Of a stretch of DNA of 64,000 bases, positions 47,411 through 59,165 are shown one piece after another. Under the pieces are notes generated by a model. The model was not told the DNA's origin. It did not search any database and worked only from the letters and a program-made list of their open reading frames with translations. How positions within the stretch are numbered: position 1 is the first letter of the stretch; every line of letters begins with the position of its first letter. Source of the DNA: Chlorops oryzae (taxonomy: Eukaryota; Arthropoda; Insecta; Diptera; Chloropidae); NCBI GenBank assembly GCA_020466095.1, contig CM035807.1, positions 17,883,485 through 17,947,484 of the forward strand, in the 5' to 3' direction. Both the position numbers and the translations under genes were made by a program.

Positions 47411-48465
47411 CAGAGCCGTCTTTAGCCTATGCGGGGCCCCTGGCCCTAAAGTGTGTGGGGCGCCCCTTCCCCAACCGATATAGTGACTTCAAACAAAAAC
47501 AGCAGTTTCATAAATTTCAATATGTTCAGACCATAACTGTTATAAATTATATTTTAAAAATTACAATTTAAGTATTATTTTAAGAGTTTTATTATTTTAA
47601 TCAGAAAATAACAATTATTTTTTGAGTTTTATTTTTTACTCAGAAGATAAAACTTATTCTTAGAGTTTTATTTTTCGATCAAGAAATAAAAATTAATTTT
47701 CGAGTTATATTTTTTACTCAGAAGAAAAAACTTATTTTTAGATTTTTAATTTTTACTCAGTAAATAAAAATTATTTTTCGAATTTTATTTTTTGCTCTGA
47801 AGATAAAAATTTATCTTAGATTTTTATTTATTACTCAAAAAATAAAAATTGGTTTTTGAGTTTTTTTTTTTACTCAGAAAAATAAAACTCTTGCATAAGT
47901 ATATTACCACTTTCTTCAAGATAACGCCTGAAATAGGATAAAGTGATGAAGAGTCGGATGATGATGAACACGAGGAAATGAAAAAGGCCAGATGCGAAAT
48001 CGGCAACCACAATTCAAATCCAAAAAATATTTGCATAATACTTGTGTTTGCATAATGTTGTGAGTAAAACAAAAAACTTGGAAAAATAATTGTTATTTCC
48101 TGATCAAAAAATAAAACTTGAGAATTAATTTTTGTTTTTTGATCAAAAAATAAAACTCTAAGAATAACACTTAAATACTAATTTTTAAAATATAAATTAT
48201 TTTATATCGATTTTTAAAATTCAAAATTCAAAAATAATTATTATTTTGGTTCAGAGAAGACTTTTATGAATTTCATAGGAGTCTTCTCTGAACATCTTGA
48301 ACTTTATGAAGCCTAGTTAATTGATTCGACCAGTATTTTTAGATCCCTACCACGTACATGAATCAAACAAAGCAAGATTATATCTCAATTTTTTTGCCGA
48401 GACTCGATTGTCCGCTCGGAGCCCCCGGCGCGGGCCCATTGGGCCCGTGCGTGAAGACGGCACTG
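47411..48465. mobile_element. hAT-type non-autonomous element with perfect 8-bp target duplication
   Basis: Starts CAGAGCCGTCTTTAGCC and, in reverse complement, ends CAGTGCCGTCTTCACGC, both then entering a GC-rich GGGGCCCC-like patch. The flanks are identical octamers GTTCGAAC at 47403-47410 and 48466-48473, the hallmark of hAT insertion. The 1055-bp body has no transposase; most of it is the AT-rich foldback repeat (47572-48245), followed by a small hairpin at 48252-48296 (arms GTTCAGAGAAGACT). Confidence 0.88.
47572..48245 (-). repeat. AT-rich foldback repeat, copy 2, inside the hAT element
   Basis: Read on the minus strand this matches copy 1 at 32915-33605 over its whole length, including the outer AAAATCGATATAAAATAA phrase and the centre containing TTCGCATCTGGCC. 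The two copies are inverted relative to each other and about 14 kb apart. Arms of each copy are themselves mutually inverted and composed of units of roughly 32-35 bp. Confidence 0.8.
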
Positions 48466-48473
48466 GTTCGAAC

Positions 48474-50337
48474 CCGAGAAAATCTTTGTTGGAGTCGAAC
48501 TACAGAGTAACCGCTCTTATTGCGGTTTTAATTAATATTTCGCAATGAAAAATGTCGCTTCCTTTTCTCATTTTTTTTTTTTTTTTTTTAATTTATCTTT
48601 TTTGGCGCTTAGGGAGGATATAAATCTTTTTGCTTAATTAATATTGAAGTGGGATTTGTGCTACAAGCTCTGAATTCTATTCGTGACTAGATTATTGAGT
48701 CATTAAAGTTTTTCCCAAAGATGGAACCAACTTTGCCTAAGATATCTACTATAAAAGATAAGACTGGTATTGAATTTATTTTGACCTTTGACATTTTCTA
48801 AATAACAAACACGTAACATGTCATAATTTGCAATCCAAAATTATGTCACAAAATTATTTCATAACTCTTTTATACCTTAAACGGCAATTAACCTTGCCGA
48901 GGATGACTCAACCTTACGTTTTGAGTTTTCTAGAAGCCTATATTCATACCTTTTATACTTTTGTTCATAGAAAAAAGAAAACACGAACACATGCAGTGAA
49001 GTGTTTAATCAAATGTGCACTTCTTCCAAACCCACTATGAATCATCAACATCATCTTTATGCCACCACCTACCTACCTCTTTATGTCTTATTCCAGCCAC
49101 GTTCATTGATAAAAACAACCCCAAACTCACCCTTTGAGAGTTAGAAATTCATCGTTGTAATCCCTTATGTTTTTGTGTGTGTGTGTGTGTGTGTGTGTTG
49201 TGTTGTGCATTTCCGTTGAGCATGAAAGACTCTCAAGCCAGAATTATTTTTATGTACTGCGCATGCGTTCGATTACTGTGCAGGTTTCTTGTTTCAATTT
49301 CCATATGGAATGGTGAGTTTCATTTCATTGTGGCAAAAATTTGTTTTCATAATAAAATGGAAATTCAGCTTATATAATTTCCCCATTTTCATTTCGATGA
49401 TGATGATCTTGATGACTCTTGATCAAATGATCGACTGAATAACGTTCTATTATTTCCGCCCCTCACAATGAATTTATACGCTCTCCAGTGGTACATAGCA
49501 TGACTTTTCTTATTAGCACAATTATCAAAAACTTTCAAAGCAATTATTTCTGTAAACATCTTAAGCTACAACCGCAAGCATGAATGCATGCATCGCAAAT
49601 GCCAGTGACCTCTTTCTCCGCGTGAAATAGGAAAAAAGTCGTTGGAGAAATGAGCGCACATAACACGATTTTGAAATAAAGAAGAAGAATGCGGTTTCTC
49701 AATCGATAGAAGAATTTCAATTTTGTGGAATCGTTTTTCATATCGTCTAAATGTATCCACCAATTGGTTTGTGAAGATCGTTTTCCCTAATTGTTCAAAG
49801 AGGAAATTTAATTAATATTGTATATGTGTATTTTTGTATTGTTAGATTTTTTTATTTTTATTGTTAGATTGCAGTTTCCATTGGAACATTTAATAGTATG
49901 TATGTATGTTACTTTGATCTAAGCCTGAGCAGAAACAATATCAAAATCTATACTGAACTCTTAACGGGAGGACTGTAGAGTCTAGACTGAAATATCACAT
50001 GAAAAAGATAGGAGCAATAAACGAAGATCTCTGTAGACTTTTTTTTTAAGTTAGAGCAGGTAACAGCAGAGCATGTTTTGTGTACACGTCCTCGCGAACT
50101 CGCATCTGGGAGCAAGAATAATTGACCCTCAAGCAACCAGTCCTTTTAGTCCCTTAGAAATTCTAAGATTCATCAACAGTCTTGAATTATTCTAGGGGGA
50201 TACGGGCTGCACAAAAGATCTTTTAAGTCGTGGTGCCTATACAGACTTAGCAATAATAATAAATATTAAGAGAATTTAATTAATAAGAGAAAAACAGTAC
50301 ATTGGTTGGGATCGTATATAGAAATCCTTATGGCTTT
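48474..50337. other. Intergenic, no gene recognised
   Basis: Contains a (TG)n microsatellite at about 49173-49200 and long T runs near 48570. The short frames on both strands have no recognisable domain. It also includes the 3' region of the leftward MADF-BESS gene. Confidence 0.45.
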
Positions 50338-51062
50338 TTAATCCGTTTGACTTTCATCCATATACTCGAACATGACGCGTCCTAATTTATTACGTAACCT
50401 GCGAGCTTTCTTCTCAGGAAGTGCTTGCAATTCCGCCAAAAGATATTGACAGAACATGGAATTTGCATTGGCTGAAGGTTGAGCAGTCTCAGTGTTATTA
50501 TTATTATTACTATTGTTGTTGCTATTACTATAATTAACTACTGTCGTAGTCGGTGTGTTGTCCACGTCAGCATGGTATGATAAAGGTGATTGAGGTGGTG
50601 AAGAAGATTCATGCACTCTAGTTTGATTTTAAGCGGGGACGGTTCACATGAATCCCAACTGACAAGAGATTCCTGCAATTGACAAATGTAATTATCCTTA
50701 AAATTCATACGAAGAAGATTGATAGTTTGCTTACATAATCAAGCGTAGATGCGGATAGAGTTTGTTGCTGTGATTGTGTACTTTCTAGAAATGACATTAA
50801 ACCAAAAAATTTCCATTTCACTGTGTAAGGAGCACTTTCACCTTTTAGCCTTATGTTTGTTAGATTCGTGGTAAATGTTGTACGCAACGATAGCCATTTG
50901 GTTTGTGCTTCGCATGCATCCACGCTGTTGAAATGAATGAAAGTTTATTTTTTTTAATTAAATAGCGATATAAAAAAAAAGTAATAACAATTACCCATCT
51001 ATATTTAACTCATCGGCGACGTTTTGCCATCCTCTTTCATTTTTAATCTGATTGTCAACCAT
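50338..51062 (-). pseudogene. MADF-BESS DNA-binding protein with apparent one-base deletion
   Basis: Exons 51062-50995, 50924-50735 and 50672-50338 join at clean GT-AG sites. The first two give most of a MADF domain (NERGWQNVADELNID, then WLSLRTTF and KWKFFGLMSFLES); the last ends in a BESS motif (FCQYLLAELQALPEKKARR). MADF-BESS proteins are fly transcription regulators in which MADF binds DNA and BESS binds protein. The last exon is 335 nt, one short of a multiple of three: ESLVSWDSCEPSPLKIKLE is followed by a needed frame change before the serine/proline and Asn-rich BESS part. This may be a sequencing error or recent inactivation. The N-terminal helix of MADF also seems incomplete, so a further 5' exon is probably missing. 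Confidence 0.65.
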
Positions 51063-52101
51063 ATCCAAGTTCTTTGGTTAATTATAAATAATTTGCTCGT
51101 CCTGTTTTTTCAGTTAATACACTTCTTCTGCTAATTGTTTTATTAATCAAAATTTAAATATTCCTTCTTAAAACCAAATAAAGAAGCACGTATTTCTCGA
51201 AATGTCGAGCTTGTAATCACATGACAATACATTTCGTATGCTTCCCAAGAGAGGAAATTGAGCGATCCAAATCAATGTGTAGCTTTTTGACAATCACTTT
51301 TCTCGCAATTGAATTATAACCATATAATTTTTGCTGTCCTTGAAACTAAGCTACAGATATGTGATCAATCAAATATTTAATATATAAGCATGTATCGATC
51401 ATTAAAATTCCGAAAATTTAAAGAATTAATCGGTCTTACATTGCGATGTGGGTGCTGGGATCCACATTGTACTAGTATGCACATTCGTATGTTAACTAAG
51501 ACAGGGAGTTCAGATGTCAGCTCTAAACAATGGTATGCCAGAAACTGCAAGTATTTTTGCTTTGTCAGTGTGACAATTACATATGAATGTGGTCCAAGCA
51601 TGAACTTTTAAAGGGACTGTTTTCATAGCTTAAGCTATGTGATCTCATTGAGCAATACTAATGTATCTTTTAGCTAAAATGTTCAGATGTCGATTTGAAT
51701 TGTTTATATTCCGAAAAATTCGAAGCTAAGGTTTAAGACTTAGTCCGCTGTGGCTCTGGGAACTCGTGACAATTATCCATTTTTGTTTTTAAGAAACAAT
51801 TTCAGTCTTGTATCTCATCTGATCAACACAAAATGGGAAAACCGCTGTTTTTTATTTGTACTCTCAGGTTGTGTGAGCAAATTACATTAAGCAAAATCGG
51901 TCCAAGAGCATGAACTATTGATGTTTCTCACTAATCCTATGTTGAATTGTAGGAGAGGGACGGTTTTTGAACGAATGTGGAGTACACGAAAGCGTTTGCT
52001 TGCTCACGTATGCCTTTCTAAGGTAAAATTAAATCCTGTGCAAGCTTTTCTCTAAGAGTGGAGGACGAAATCAACTACAGATGACCCTTGGTTGGCAGTT
52101 A

Positions 52102-52260
52102 AAGTCGAATCTCTCTATAGCGAACTCCTCTATAACGAATTTCTTCTTATACTGAATCTTCTGAAGGCTTTTTCGCTACATTTTTAGTGCCTTTTTGTCT
52201 CTCTGTAATGAATTGTTTTGCCGGTCCCTTGTATTATTTTGTTACAGAGAGTTTCGACTG
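52102..52260. mobile_element. Pogo-type 'AGTCGAATCTCTCTATAG' miniature element
   Basis: The left end AAGTCGAATCTCTCTATAGC and the right end, reversed, CAGTCGAAACTCTCTGTAAC form terminal repeats, with TA flanks. The 159-bp element is non-coding and belongs to the same family as 46882-46946. Confidence 0.75.
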
Positions 52261-52800
52261 TATTAAAAAAAAAAAATAATATGGGAAAACCCAAAAAGGG
52301 ATTTGTGGTGAAATATTGTAGCTCTAAAAACATTATTAAGGTAATGCCATAGCTCTTTAAATCCCTTAGAGTAGGTAAAATTTCAAAAACTTCTTGACGT
52401 CGCGCAAGGTCATAAGTGATGTCAACCGCTTGTTGTGAAATGTTGATTTAACTGAAAGAAGTATCACGCATGACCGCATTCGTTATGTCCGGATAATGAT
52501 TTTTCGATAGGACGTGAGCACGTAGGTTTTATGTAGTGTGGGTATATACTGTAAATTAACTGAACTATCATTCATGACGTATAGTCACCGGGGGCCGCCT
52601 TAAAAACTACCATCAAAATACGAAACAGCTGTAGGAAACGAAAAGAGAGTATGTGTGGTAAATACACTGCGTTCGCTCAATTCGTTTACGCTCTCAGTTC
52701 GATAAGCTGTGGTGAAATGAAAATGTGTGCAAGCAATTGGAAATATCACATATCGGCAACCAAAGTGACACATATAAAAAATCGTCAATTTCAAAAAGAC

Positions 52801-52925
52801 ATTTGCGAAAAACTTGTTCACACTAAAGAGGTTTTTGATTGTTCACATTCTCGAGGTTCAATTTTTTTTTTTTAATGCAGTGTACTCTCATTCAAGGGGA
52901 CACTTGATGGACCGAAAAATATTTC
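52801..52925. mobile_element. Fragments of two pogo-type families
   Basis: GTTCACACTAAAGAGGTTTTTG (near 52816) is the inverse of a phrase inside the element at 63064-63686. Just after it, CAGTGTACTCTCATTC resembles the terminus of the 539-700 element. Both copies are incomplete. Confidence 0.5.
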
Positions 52926-53534
52926 CGCTTAATAGAGGTGACCGCTTATGAGGAACTGATTTGAACAGTAGAAAGACTAGAGCATTGAAATATGTAGGTA
53001 CACAAATTTACATATAAGGTTGAAAAAAAAATTTTTTTTGTTGAAAAAACTTAATTTTTGAAAAAAAAAATCACAAGGGACGTTCGCTTTCATGCGAAGG
53101 TTTTTTAAAGTTAGAATACTATCGGTAATCTGTTGTAAAAGTCTCAGACCATTGTTCGCGCGATCGAGGTGTTCATACTAACGAGGTGTTTTCTCTATCC
53201 GAGGGTCACAATACTGAATGTCTCAAAACAAGATTCCCGAAAATTTCATTTTGAAATCTTCTAAAAACAAAATTTAGTCCCACAAATCTTTCCCTGACCA
53301 CTTTTCTACCCTAAGACTCCACTAAAGATAATAAATTTCCCTTAATTTAGGGAAAATTCCCCTTAGCTCGCAACAGTGGTTCACACTATGAAGACTCGCC
53401 TGCATATATGAATTTCGTGAAAACTGAAGTAAGGAATATTTTAATGTAATTTTTTGTTAACAGGGTTGTTTGGCATATCACACGTTTTATTGTATGTTAC
53501 GCTATTCGTACCAAACAAAATACAATTTCATATA

Positions 53535-54827
53535 ACAGGTTGGCTGATAAGTCCCCGGTCTGACACATAGATGGCGTCGCTAGTATTAAATGCATATTAT
53601 TTTTATATAGTGGCAACCTTCAAATGATTCGTGTCAAAATTTGACGTCTGTAAGTCAATTAGTTTGTGAGATAGAGCGTCTTTTGTGAAGCAACTTTTGT
53701 TATTGTGAAAAAAATGGAAAAAAAGGAATTTCGTGTTTTGATAAAATACTGTTTTCTGAAGGGAAAAAATACAGTGGAAGCAAAAACTTGGCTTGATAAT
53801 GAGTTTCCGGACTCTGCCCCAGGAAAATCAACAATAATTGATTGGTATGCAAAATTCAAGCGTGGTGAAATGAGCACGGAGGACGGTGAACGCAGTGGAC
53901 GCCCGAAAGAGGTGGTTACCGACGAAAACATCAAAAAAATTCACAAAATGATTTTGAATGACCGTAAAATGAAGTTGATCGAGATAGCAGAGGCCTTAAA
54001 GATATCAAAGGAACGTGTTGGTCATATCATTCATCAATATTTGGATATGAAAAAGCTCTGTGCAAAATGGGTGCCGCGCGAGCTCACATTTGACCAAAAA
54101 CAACAACGTGTTGATGATTCTGAGCGGTGTTTGCAGCTGTTAACTCGCAATACACCCGAGTTTTTGCGTCGATATGTGACAATGGATGAAACATGGCTCT
54201 ATCACTACACTCCTGAGTCCAATCGACAGTCGGCTGAGTGGACAGCGATCGGTGAACCGTCTCCGAAGCGTGGAAAGACTCAAAAGTCCGCTGGCAAAGT
54301 AATGGCCTCTGTTTTTTGGGATGGGCATGGAATAATTTTTATCGATTATCTTGAGAAGGGAAAAACCATCAACAGTGACTATTATATGTCGTTATTGGAG
54401 CGTTTGAAGGTCGAAATCGCGGCAAAACGGCCCCATATGAAGAAGAAAAAAGTGTTGTTCCACCAAGACAACGCACCGTGCCACAAGTCATTGAGAACGA
54501 TGGCAAAAATTCATGAATTAGGCTTCGAATTGCTTCCCCACCCACCGTATTCTCCAGATCTGGCCCCCAGCGACTTTTTCTTGTTCTCAGACCTCAAAAG
54601 GATGCTCGCAGGGAAAAAATTTGGCTGCAATGAAGAGGTGATCGCCGAAACTGAGGCCTATTTTGAGGCAAAACCGAAGGAGTACTACCAAAATGGTATC
54701 AAAAAATTGGAAGGTCGTTATAATCGTTGTATCGCTCTTGAAGGGAACTATGTTGAATAATAAAAACGAATTTTGACAAAAAAATGTGTTTTTCTTTGTT
54801 AGACCGGGGACTTATCAGCCAACCTGT
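53535..54827 (+). mobile_element. Complete Himar1-like mariner element (irritans subfamily)
   Basis: The terminal inverted repeats start ACAGGTTGGCTGATAAGTCC at both ends and are about 27 bp long, with TA target duplications at 53533-53534 and 54828-54829. The length of about 1.29 kb and uninterrupted transposase frame are those of an autonomous element. From memory both termini and protein are nearly the same as the Himar1 consensus. The lack of visible decay indicates recent activity or recent acquisition; mariners of this subfamily are well known for horizontal transfer among insects. Confidence 0.97.
53714..54760 (+). CDS. Mariner (Himar1-like) transposase, apparently intact
   Basis: 348 residues with no stop or frameshift, the exact length known for Himar1. 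The N-terminal half has the paired helix-turn-helix DNA-binding region (from MEKKEFRVLIKYCFLKG to KISKERVGHIIHQYL). The linker motif WVPRELT is present. The catalytic triad is the DD34D type: Asp in VTMDETWL, Asp in FHQDNAPCHK and Asp in PYSPDLAPSDFF. The start is ATG 53714 (MEKKEF), as in the family, a short distance inside the left terminal repeat. It catalyses cut-and-paste transposition into TA sites. Activity cannot be judged from sequence alone, but no key residue is missing. Confidence 0.97.
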   Translation: MEKKEFRVLIKYCFLKGKNTVEAKTWLDNEFPDSAPGKSTIIDWYAKFKRGEMSTEDGERSGRPKEVVTDENIKKIHKMILNDRKMKLIEIAEALKISKERVGHIIHQYLDMKKLCAKWVPRELTFDQKQQRVDDSERCLQLLTRNTPEFLRRYVTMDETWLYHYTPESNRQSAEWTAIGEPSPKRGKTQKSAGKVMASVFWDGHGIIFIDYLEKGKTINSDYYMSLLERLKVEIAAKRPHMKKKKVLFHQDNAPCHKSLRTMAKIHELGFELLPHPPYSPDLAPSDFFLFSDLKRMLAGKKFGCNEEVIAETEAYFEAKPKEYYQNGIKKLEGRYNRCIALEGNYVE

Positions 54828-54829
54828 TA

Positions 54830-57800
54830 ATAGCAAGATTTCATAAAATTGCTTAGACTGGACAACAAAGAGTGTTTTACTCCACCGTGGTGAATAAATT
54901 TTAGCCAAAAGAGTACTTCTATGTGGTGGATATTGCTACGATGTGTCCCACACCGTTCGTCGCTTGCTTCAGCTACAGTACTTTATGGTTAAGCATTTGT
55001 GTATCTACGCGCTAGCAAATGCTCGCTCACAAGTTATGCTTTCGAGGAGCTTCAATAGCTTTTTGTGTGATTTTCAATGAATAAAAAGAAAAAGGAAAAT
55101 TTTAAAAATCATAAATCAATGAAAATTAATTAAAGAAAATTCAAAGCAAAAGTGTTAAATAATTTTCCTTACATCGAAAATTGTGCAGAAAAACCAAATG
55201 AAATAAAAATAAAAAGAAAACGAAAATAAAATAATCGACTTTCAGCTCATTCGCGAGAGCCAGAGAAATTCACCATACGTCAACACCCACCTTTACTTTC
55301 GCCTTTCGCATTGATTTCTTCCATGTGGTAATAATGTGGCTCCAATACTTCTTATTGATGCCCAAATCGTGCCCTTAAAGTTTTTCCTTGAGTGGTATTG
55401 AAAGAAAAACGAACAATCGAAAAAGAATTTTGGCAATCGAAACAAAAAAATGTAAAAAATGTGAAGCAACAAAAATCGAGTGAAAAGAAAAACTTTTAAA
55501 TAAAAAAAAAATCGCTTTGGTTTGATTTTGTGAAAAAGTAAATCGACTTTATTTTTGTTTGTGATCAATTGAATACAAGTTTTTTTAATGAAAAAAATAT
55601 GAAAATGCTTTCATAAAAAATGTGGAAATTACTAAAATTTTCATTAAATTATTTTATCTATGAAATAAACTAAAAGAAAATGAATGGAAACTTCCGCGGC
55701 GCAATGAGAATATCTGAGAAATCTGGAAAGAAAAAGGAAATTAAATCAATTAAATTATTAAGAAACTAAGACGAAAAAGGTAACTATCGAAAGGGTCACT
55801 TTTTATAAAATATTTCACTTCCTTCTTTCCTTCGTCGTCTTCTTCTTCTTTTGTTAGAATACTTCTCTAGACCGTATGTCGTCGCCCCGTGTTTTCTTTG
55901 GTTGAGTTGAAAAATCGATTTTGTCAGCCTTTTATGACTGACATTTTGCGTAGTCTTTTTTTTCTCATTTTCTTTTGACTTTGGGCTTCCTTTTGGTTAA
56001 TTGTCTCGTGTTCTTTTGCCATTAGAGTTGCGGATTCCTCTTCCTGCCTTTTACTGTTGTTAATAATTATTTTTTTCAATATTTTGTTTTTTTTTTTTTT
56101 ATATATATTTTCCATTTGAAATTTCGCTAGCGCTGGATTGAAAGGCAACGAAACATTCAAAGTGGGTCATACATACATATATACTAGAATTTTTGTTGAT
56201 TTCTTTCTGTTGGAGCAGCATCTGAATTGAGGCGTTTTGATTTGTGTGAATTGTCACATGAATGGTGCTAATGCTCTTGTGGACCTAAGAGCTTAAAGGC
56301 GAATTTCGGGATACAGTATTGCTTCGATTTGGGAACGAATAAGCGCGGATTGTACATCGACGATCAGCTTAGCTAAATTTTCGGATTTGTTACACAATTT
56401 CGTGTAGATTTATGCACAATTGAATTTCGGAGGATCAGTATTGTTCAATTGACATAGTCATATAAGTATTATTGGGCCCTTAGAAGTGTGATATGCTTGT
56501 ACATATAAGGGGGCGTATATTCAAGAGAATACTGTATTCACACATTAGAATGGAGACTAAGTCGTCGGTCATATTATGCGACAAGACAAGCGAGCGACAC
56601 GGCGGTTGTCTTGTCGCATAATATGAACGACGACTAAGTGGTTTTTACCGAGGGATTTTATTGAGTCTCACAACAAATATTTAAGAATTTCGTGTGATTC
56701 CATAAGAAAGGGGAATACCAAAAAGATAAAAACGAAAAATTATGGGGAAAAAGTGGACTCAAAGTTGGAATATTCGAAGGAAAATCGAAATGGATGATTT
56801 TTCCGAAAATACTTGTCCATAAATCACAAATGTTTGAACTTTTGACATCCCCAAAGGGCTTGAAATTTAACATAACTAAATAAATTAACATAGTTACACC
56901 TTGTTGAATCGGTTGAAGCAAAGACAACAGAGATAAGTTGACCACGTCATAAGATTTGTCAATCAATCCTACACGTCTTTGTATGACGTGTGGCACATCG
57001 GCTTAACTCTACTGTCTTTGGTTCAAGTCTATAAAAATCAATTTTTAGGGAGGAATATCTCTCAAACTGTTTCATTATAAAGGTCTTTAAAGGTCCTTCG
57101 ATAGATTAAAGTGCCTAACTTGATTTAATGTGAAAAAAAATGATTGATTCTGCTCTCTAAAAGTTGACTGTCCCTCGTAGAATTCAATAATTAACCCCTA
57201 ATAAGCTTTGAGATTTTTAAAATCTATAATTCATCTGTGACGGTGCGTGATGTGAGTGGAAATATTATCAAAATCTTCGGTTTGTAAAGATTCTATTGTG
57301 TTTTTTAAACGAATTTTATATGTATGTATGTATGTATGAAGATCGGGTCTTTTGAAAGCAGCATTGTCAATAAATATACCATATATCGTTAAAGAGAAGC
57401 TCCGATTGTGAATAATGAGCTTTGTGATGCTTTAAGAATGAAGACTTAAGCCTAAATTTTTTTTTTATTTTAAGATTTTTTTCATATGATTTGTGGCTCC
57501 GCAATTTCAAGGTTCAACAAATTTTTTATTGTGTAAATGCGGCATTAAATTAATTCATAACTGCATATATGAATAGTAAAACACTGTTTAAAACTCACAA
57601 TACATTTTTATACATATGGGTATTTCCAGAAAAAAGTAAACTTTTTGTCACGTCCGAGCATATCTAATTGCCTTTCTGATATGCATAACATTTTGATAAG
57701 TAGACATGCGCGATAATAGTTAGAAACAAAATGACCATTTTCCACATTCTTAAATTCGGGACTTAAAATTGCTAAAGTAACTGTCACGTCCGTTTGGAAA

Positions 57801-58873
57801 TACCTACCCATATGGATATGAAAGGGCATAGAAGGAGCTGCCATTTATGGGCAAGTACAAAGGAGAAGAAAGAACTTATACTCAAAGCGGGTTTGGGATC
57901 CAAATGCCATTTAAATCAGAAAGAATAATGTTTCAAGGGAATATTAGAAAATAATATTATTGGTAAACTATGGGTTAAAGGTTCGAAAAACAATTTCGCT
58001 CCCCAAAAAATATTTGGCTTCTTCTGAAAACCTGAAATTCAACCCCAAATCGTAAGAATGCAACAAAACAATTTGGTATACTGTATCTACTGTTTCAGCC
58101 AACTCCCCTTGGTGCAATACAATAAATACTGATGAGAAGTGCAAAAATACGCCCTCTCCCCCCATCCCAAAAAACAAGAGAAAATGAAATATATTTCAAC
58201 CCCCAAATTTCATTCAAGTCTCGAAACTATCCATCTCGATTAAACTGAAGTTGAGTTTCGCCTTAAAGTGGATAAATTGACTACGTGCGAAATTCGCAAT
58301 CGACAGGATGTATCCATCCATTGAGTGCAGCTGATGCTGTGTGCTGAACATGGATTTTCCATGAATTACAAAATTTGGTTTCACCGCAAGCCATTTTCAT
58401 TTGGTTTCCTTCAGGGTGCTTACATATTGGGGGGTTGGCCAATTAACTTTAAATATAAAAATGTGAAAAAATCTCTTGAATTTTATTTTAAAAAAATTTA
58501 ATCGTATTAAAGTTCCTCATTGTAAAATTCGATAATTATCGATATGTAATCCGAAGCCAATTAAAGAAAATTACATCGCGTTATGGCTCCCTTCACGGAA
58601 ATTATGACAGTCGAAGTCGGAGAGAAGACAATCAGCGTCGTTTGTGTGACACACAGAGTTTAGCTTCTCATCAAAGCTATCATCGCGGTTGGCAACCGGT
58701 TTTCCTAACCGTTAGCCCACTTTGAATTGCGACAAAACTTTGCCGAGCCGTGCATGCGATGCGATGCGGTGATTGTGCTCCAACCGCATTCCTTTTTTGG
58801 CTTGAATTTCATTTTTTCTTTCCATACGAATATCAACACTGTGCTTTCTGTGGGGGCTAAGTGGCCGAAGCGG
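54830..58873. other. Intergenic, no gene recognised
   Basis: AT-rich with scattered poly-A/T runs and a (TATG)n run near 57320. Contains the striking hairpin at 56560-56635. Frames such as 55924-56160, 56658-56996 and 57608-57844 show no recognisable domain. Part could be regulatory or noncoding exon sequence of a gene beyond the window. Confidence 0.4.
56560..56635. other. Near-perfect 30-bp-arm hairpin, pre-miRNA-sized
   Basis: The arm 56560-56589 contains GTCATATTATGCGACAAGAC and the arm 56606-56635 is its reverse complement with a single mismatch in 30; the loop is 16 nt and GC-rich (GCGAGCGACACGGCGG). Total length of 76 nt fits a pre-miRNA, but pairing is more perfect than usual and the outer sequence does not continue the stem, so a tiny foldback element is equally possible. 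Confidence 0.6.
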
Positions 58874-59165
58874 GGACAGGGACGAAGACGGACTGGAGAC
58901 TGGGACTGCCATCGTTTTCACACAACGAGTTTTTTCTTTCACACTTTTGCAACATTTGACTCCAAATGCATATCTAATTATGGTTATCTATTTTCTTACG
59001 ACTCGGATTTTTTTTTTTTTGAAGCTGGGACAGGGACGAATTCGGACTGGAGACTGGTCTTTGTCCATCGTTTTCACACAACGAATTTTTTCTTTCACAC
59101 TTTTGCAACATTTGACCATATTGCATTTAATTTGGTTATCTTTTTTCTTACGACTCGGATTTTGT
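58874..59165 (+). repeat. Two-copy tandem duplication, period 154 bp
   Basis: GGACAGGGACGAA occurs at 58874 and again at 59028, and the following text matches through CATCGTTTTCACACAACGA, TTTTGCAACATTTGAC and TCTTACGACTCGGATTTT. The copies differ by small indels and substitutions, so the duplication is not very recent. Open frames across it are incidental. Confidence 0.9.

Larger units (their letters stand above)
51063..53532. other. Intergenic, transposon relics, no gene recognised
   Basis: Contains the pogo-type element 52102-52260 and a fragment related to the element at 63064 (52801-52925). Frames at 51377-51611 on both strands overlap each other and have no recognisable domain. Confidence 0.4.

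Noticed and set aside
48461..48480. tRNA B-box-like GGTTCGAACCC, suggesting a tRNA or SINE
   Set aside because: The GTTCGAAC part is the 8-bp target duplication of the hAT element, and no A box or cloverleaf is present.
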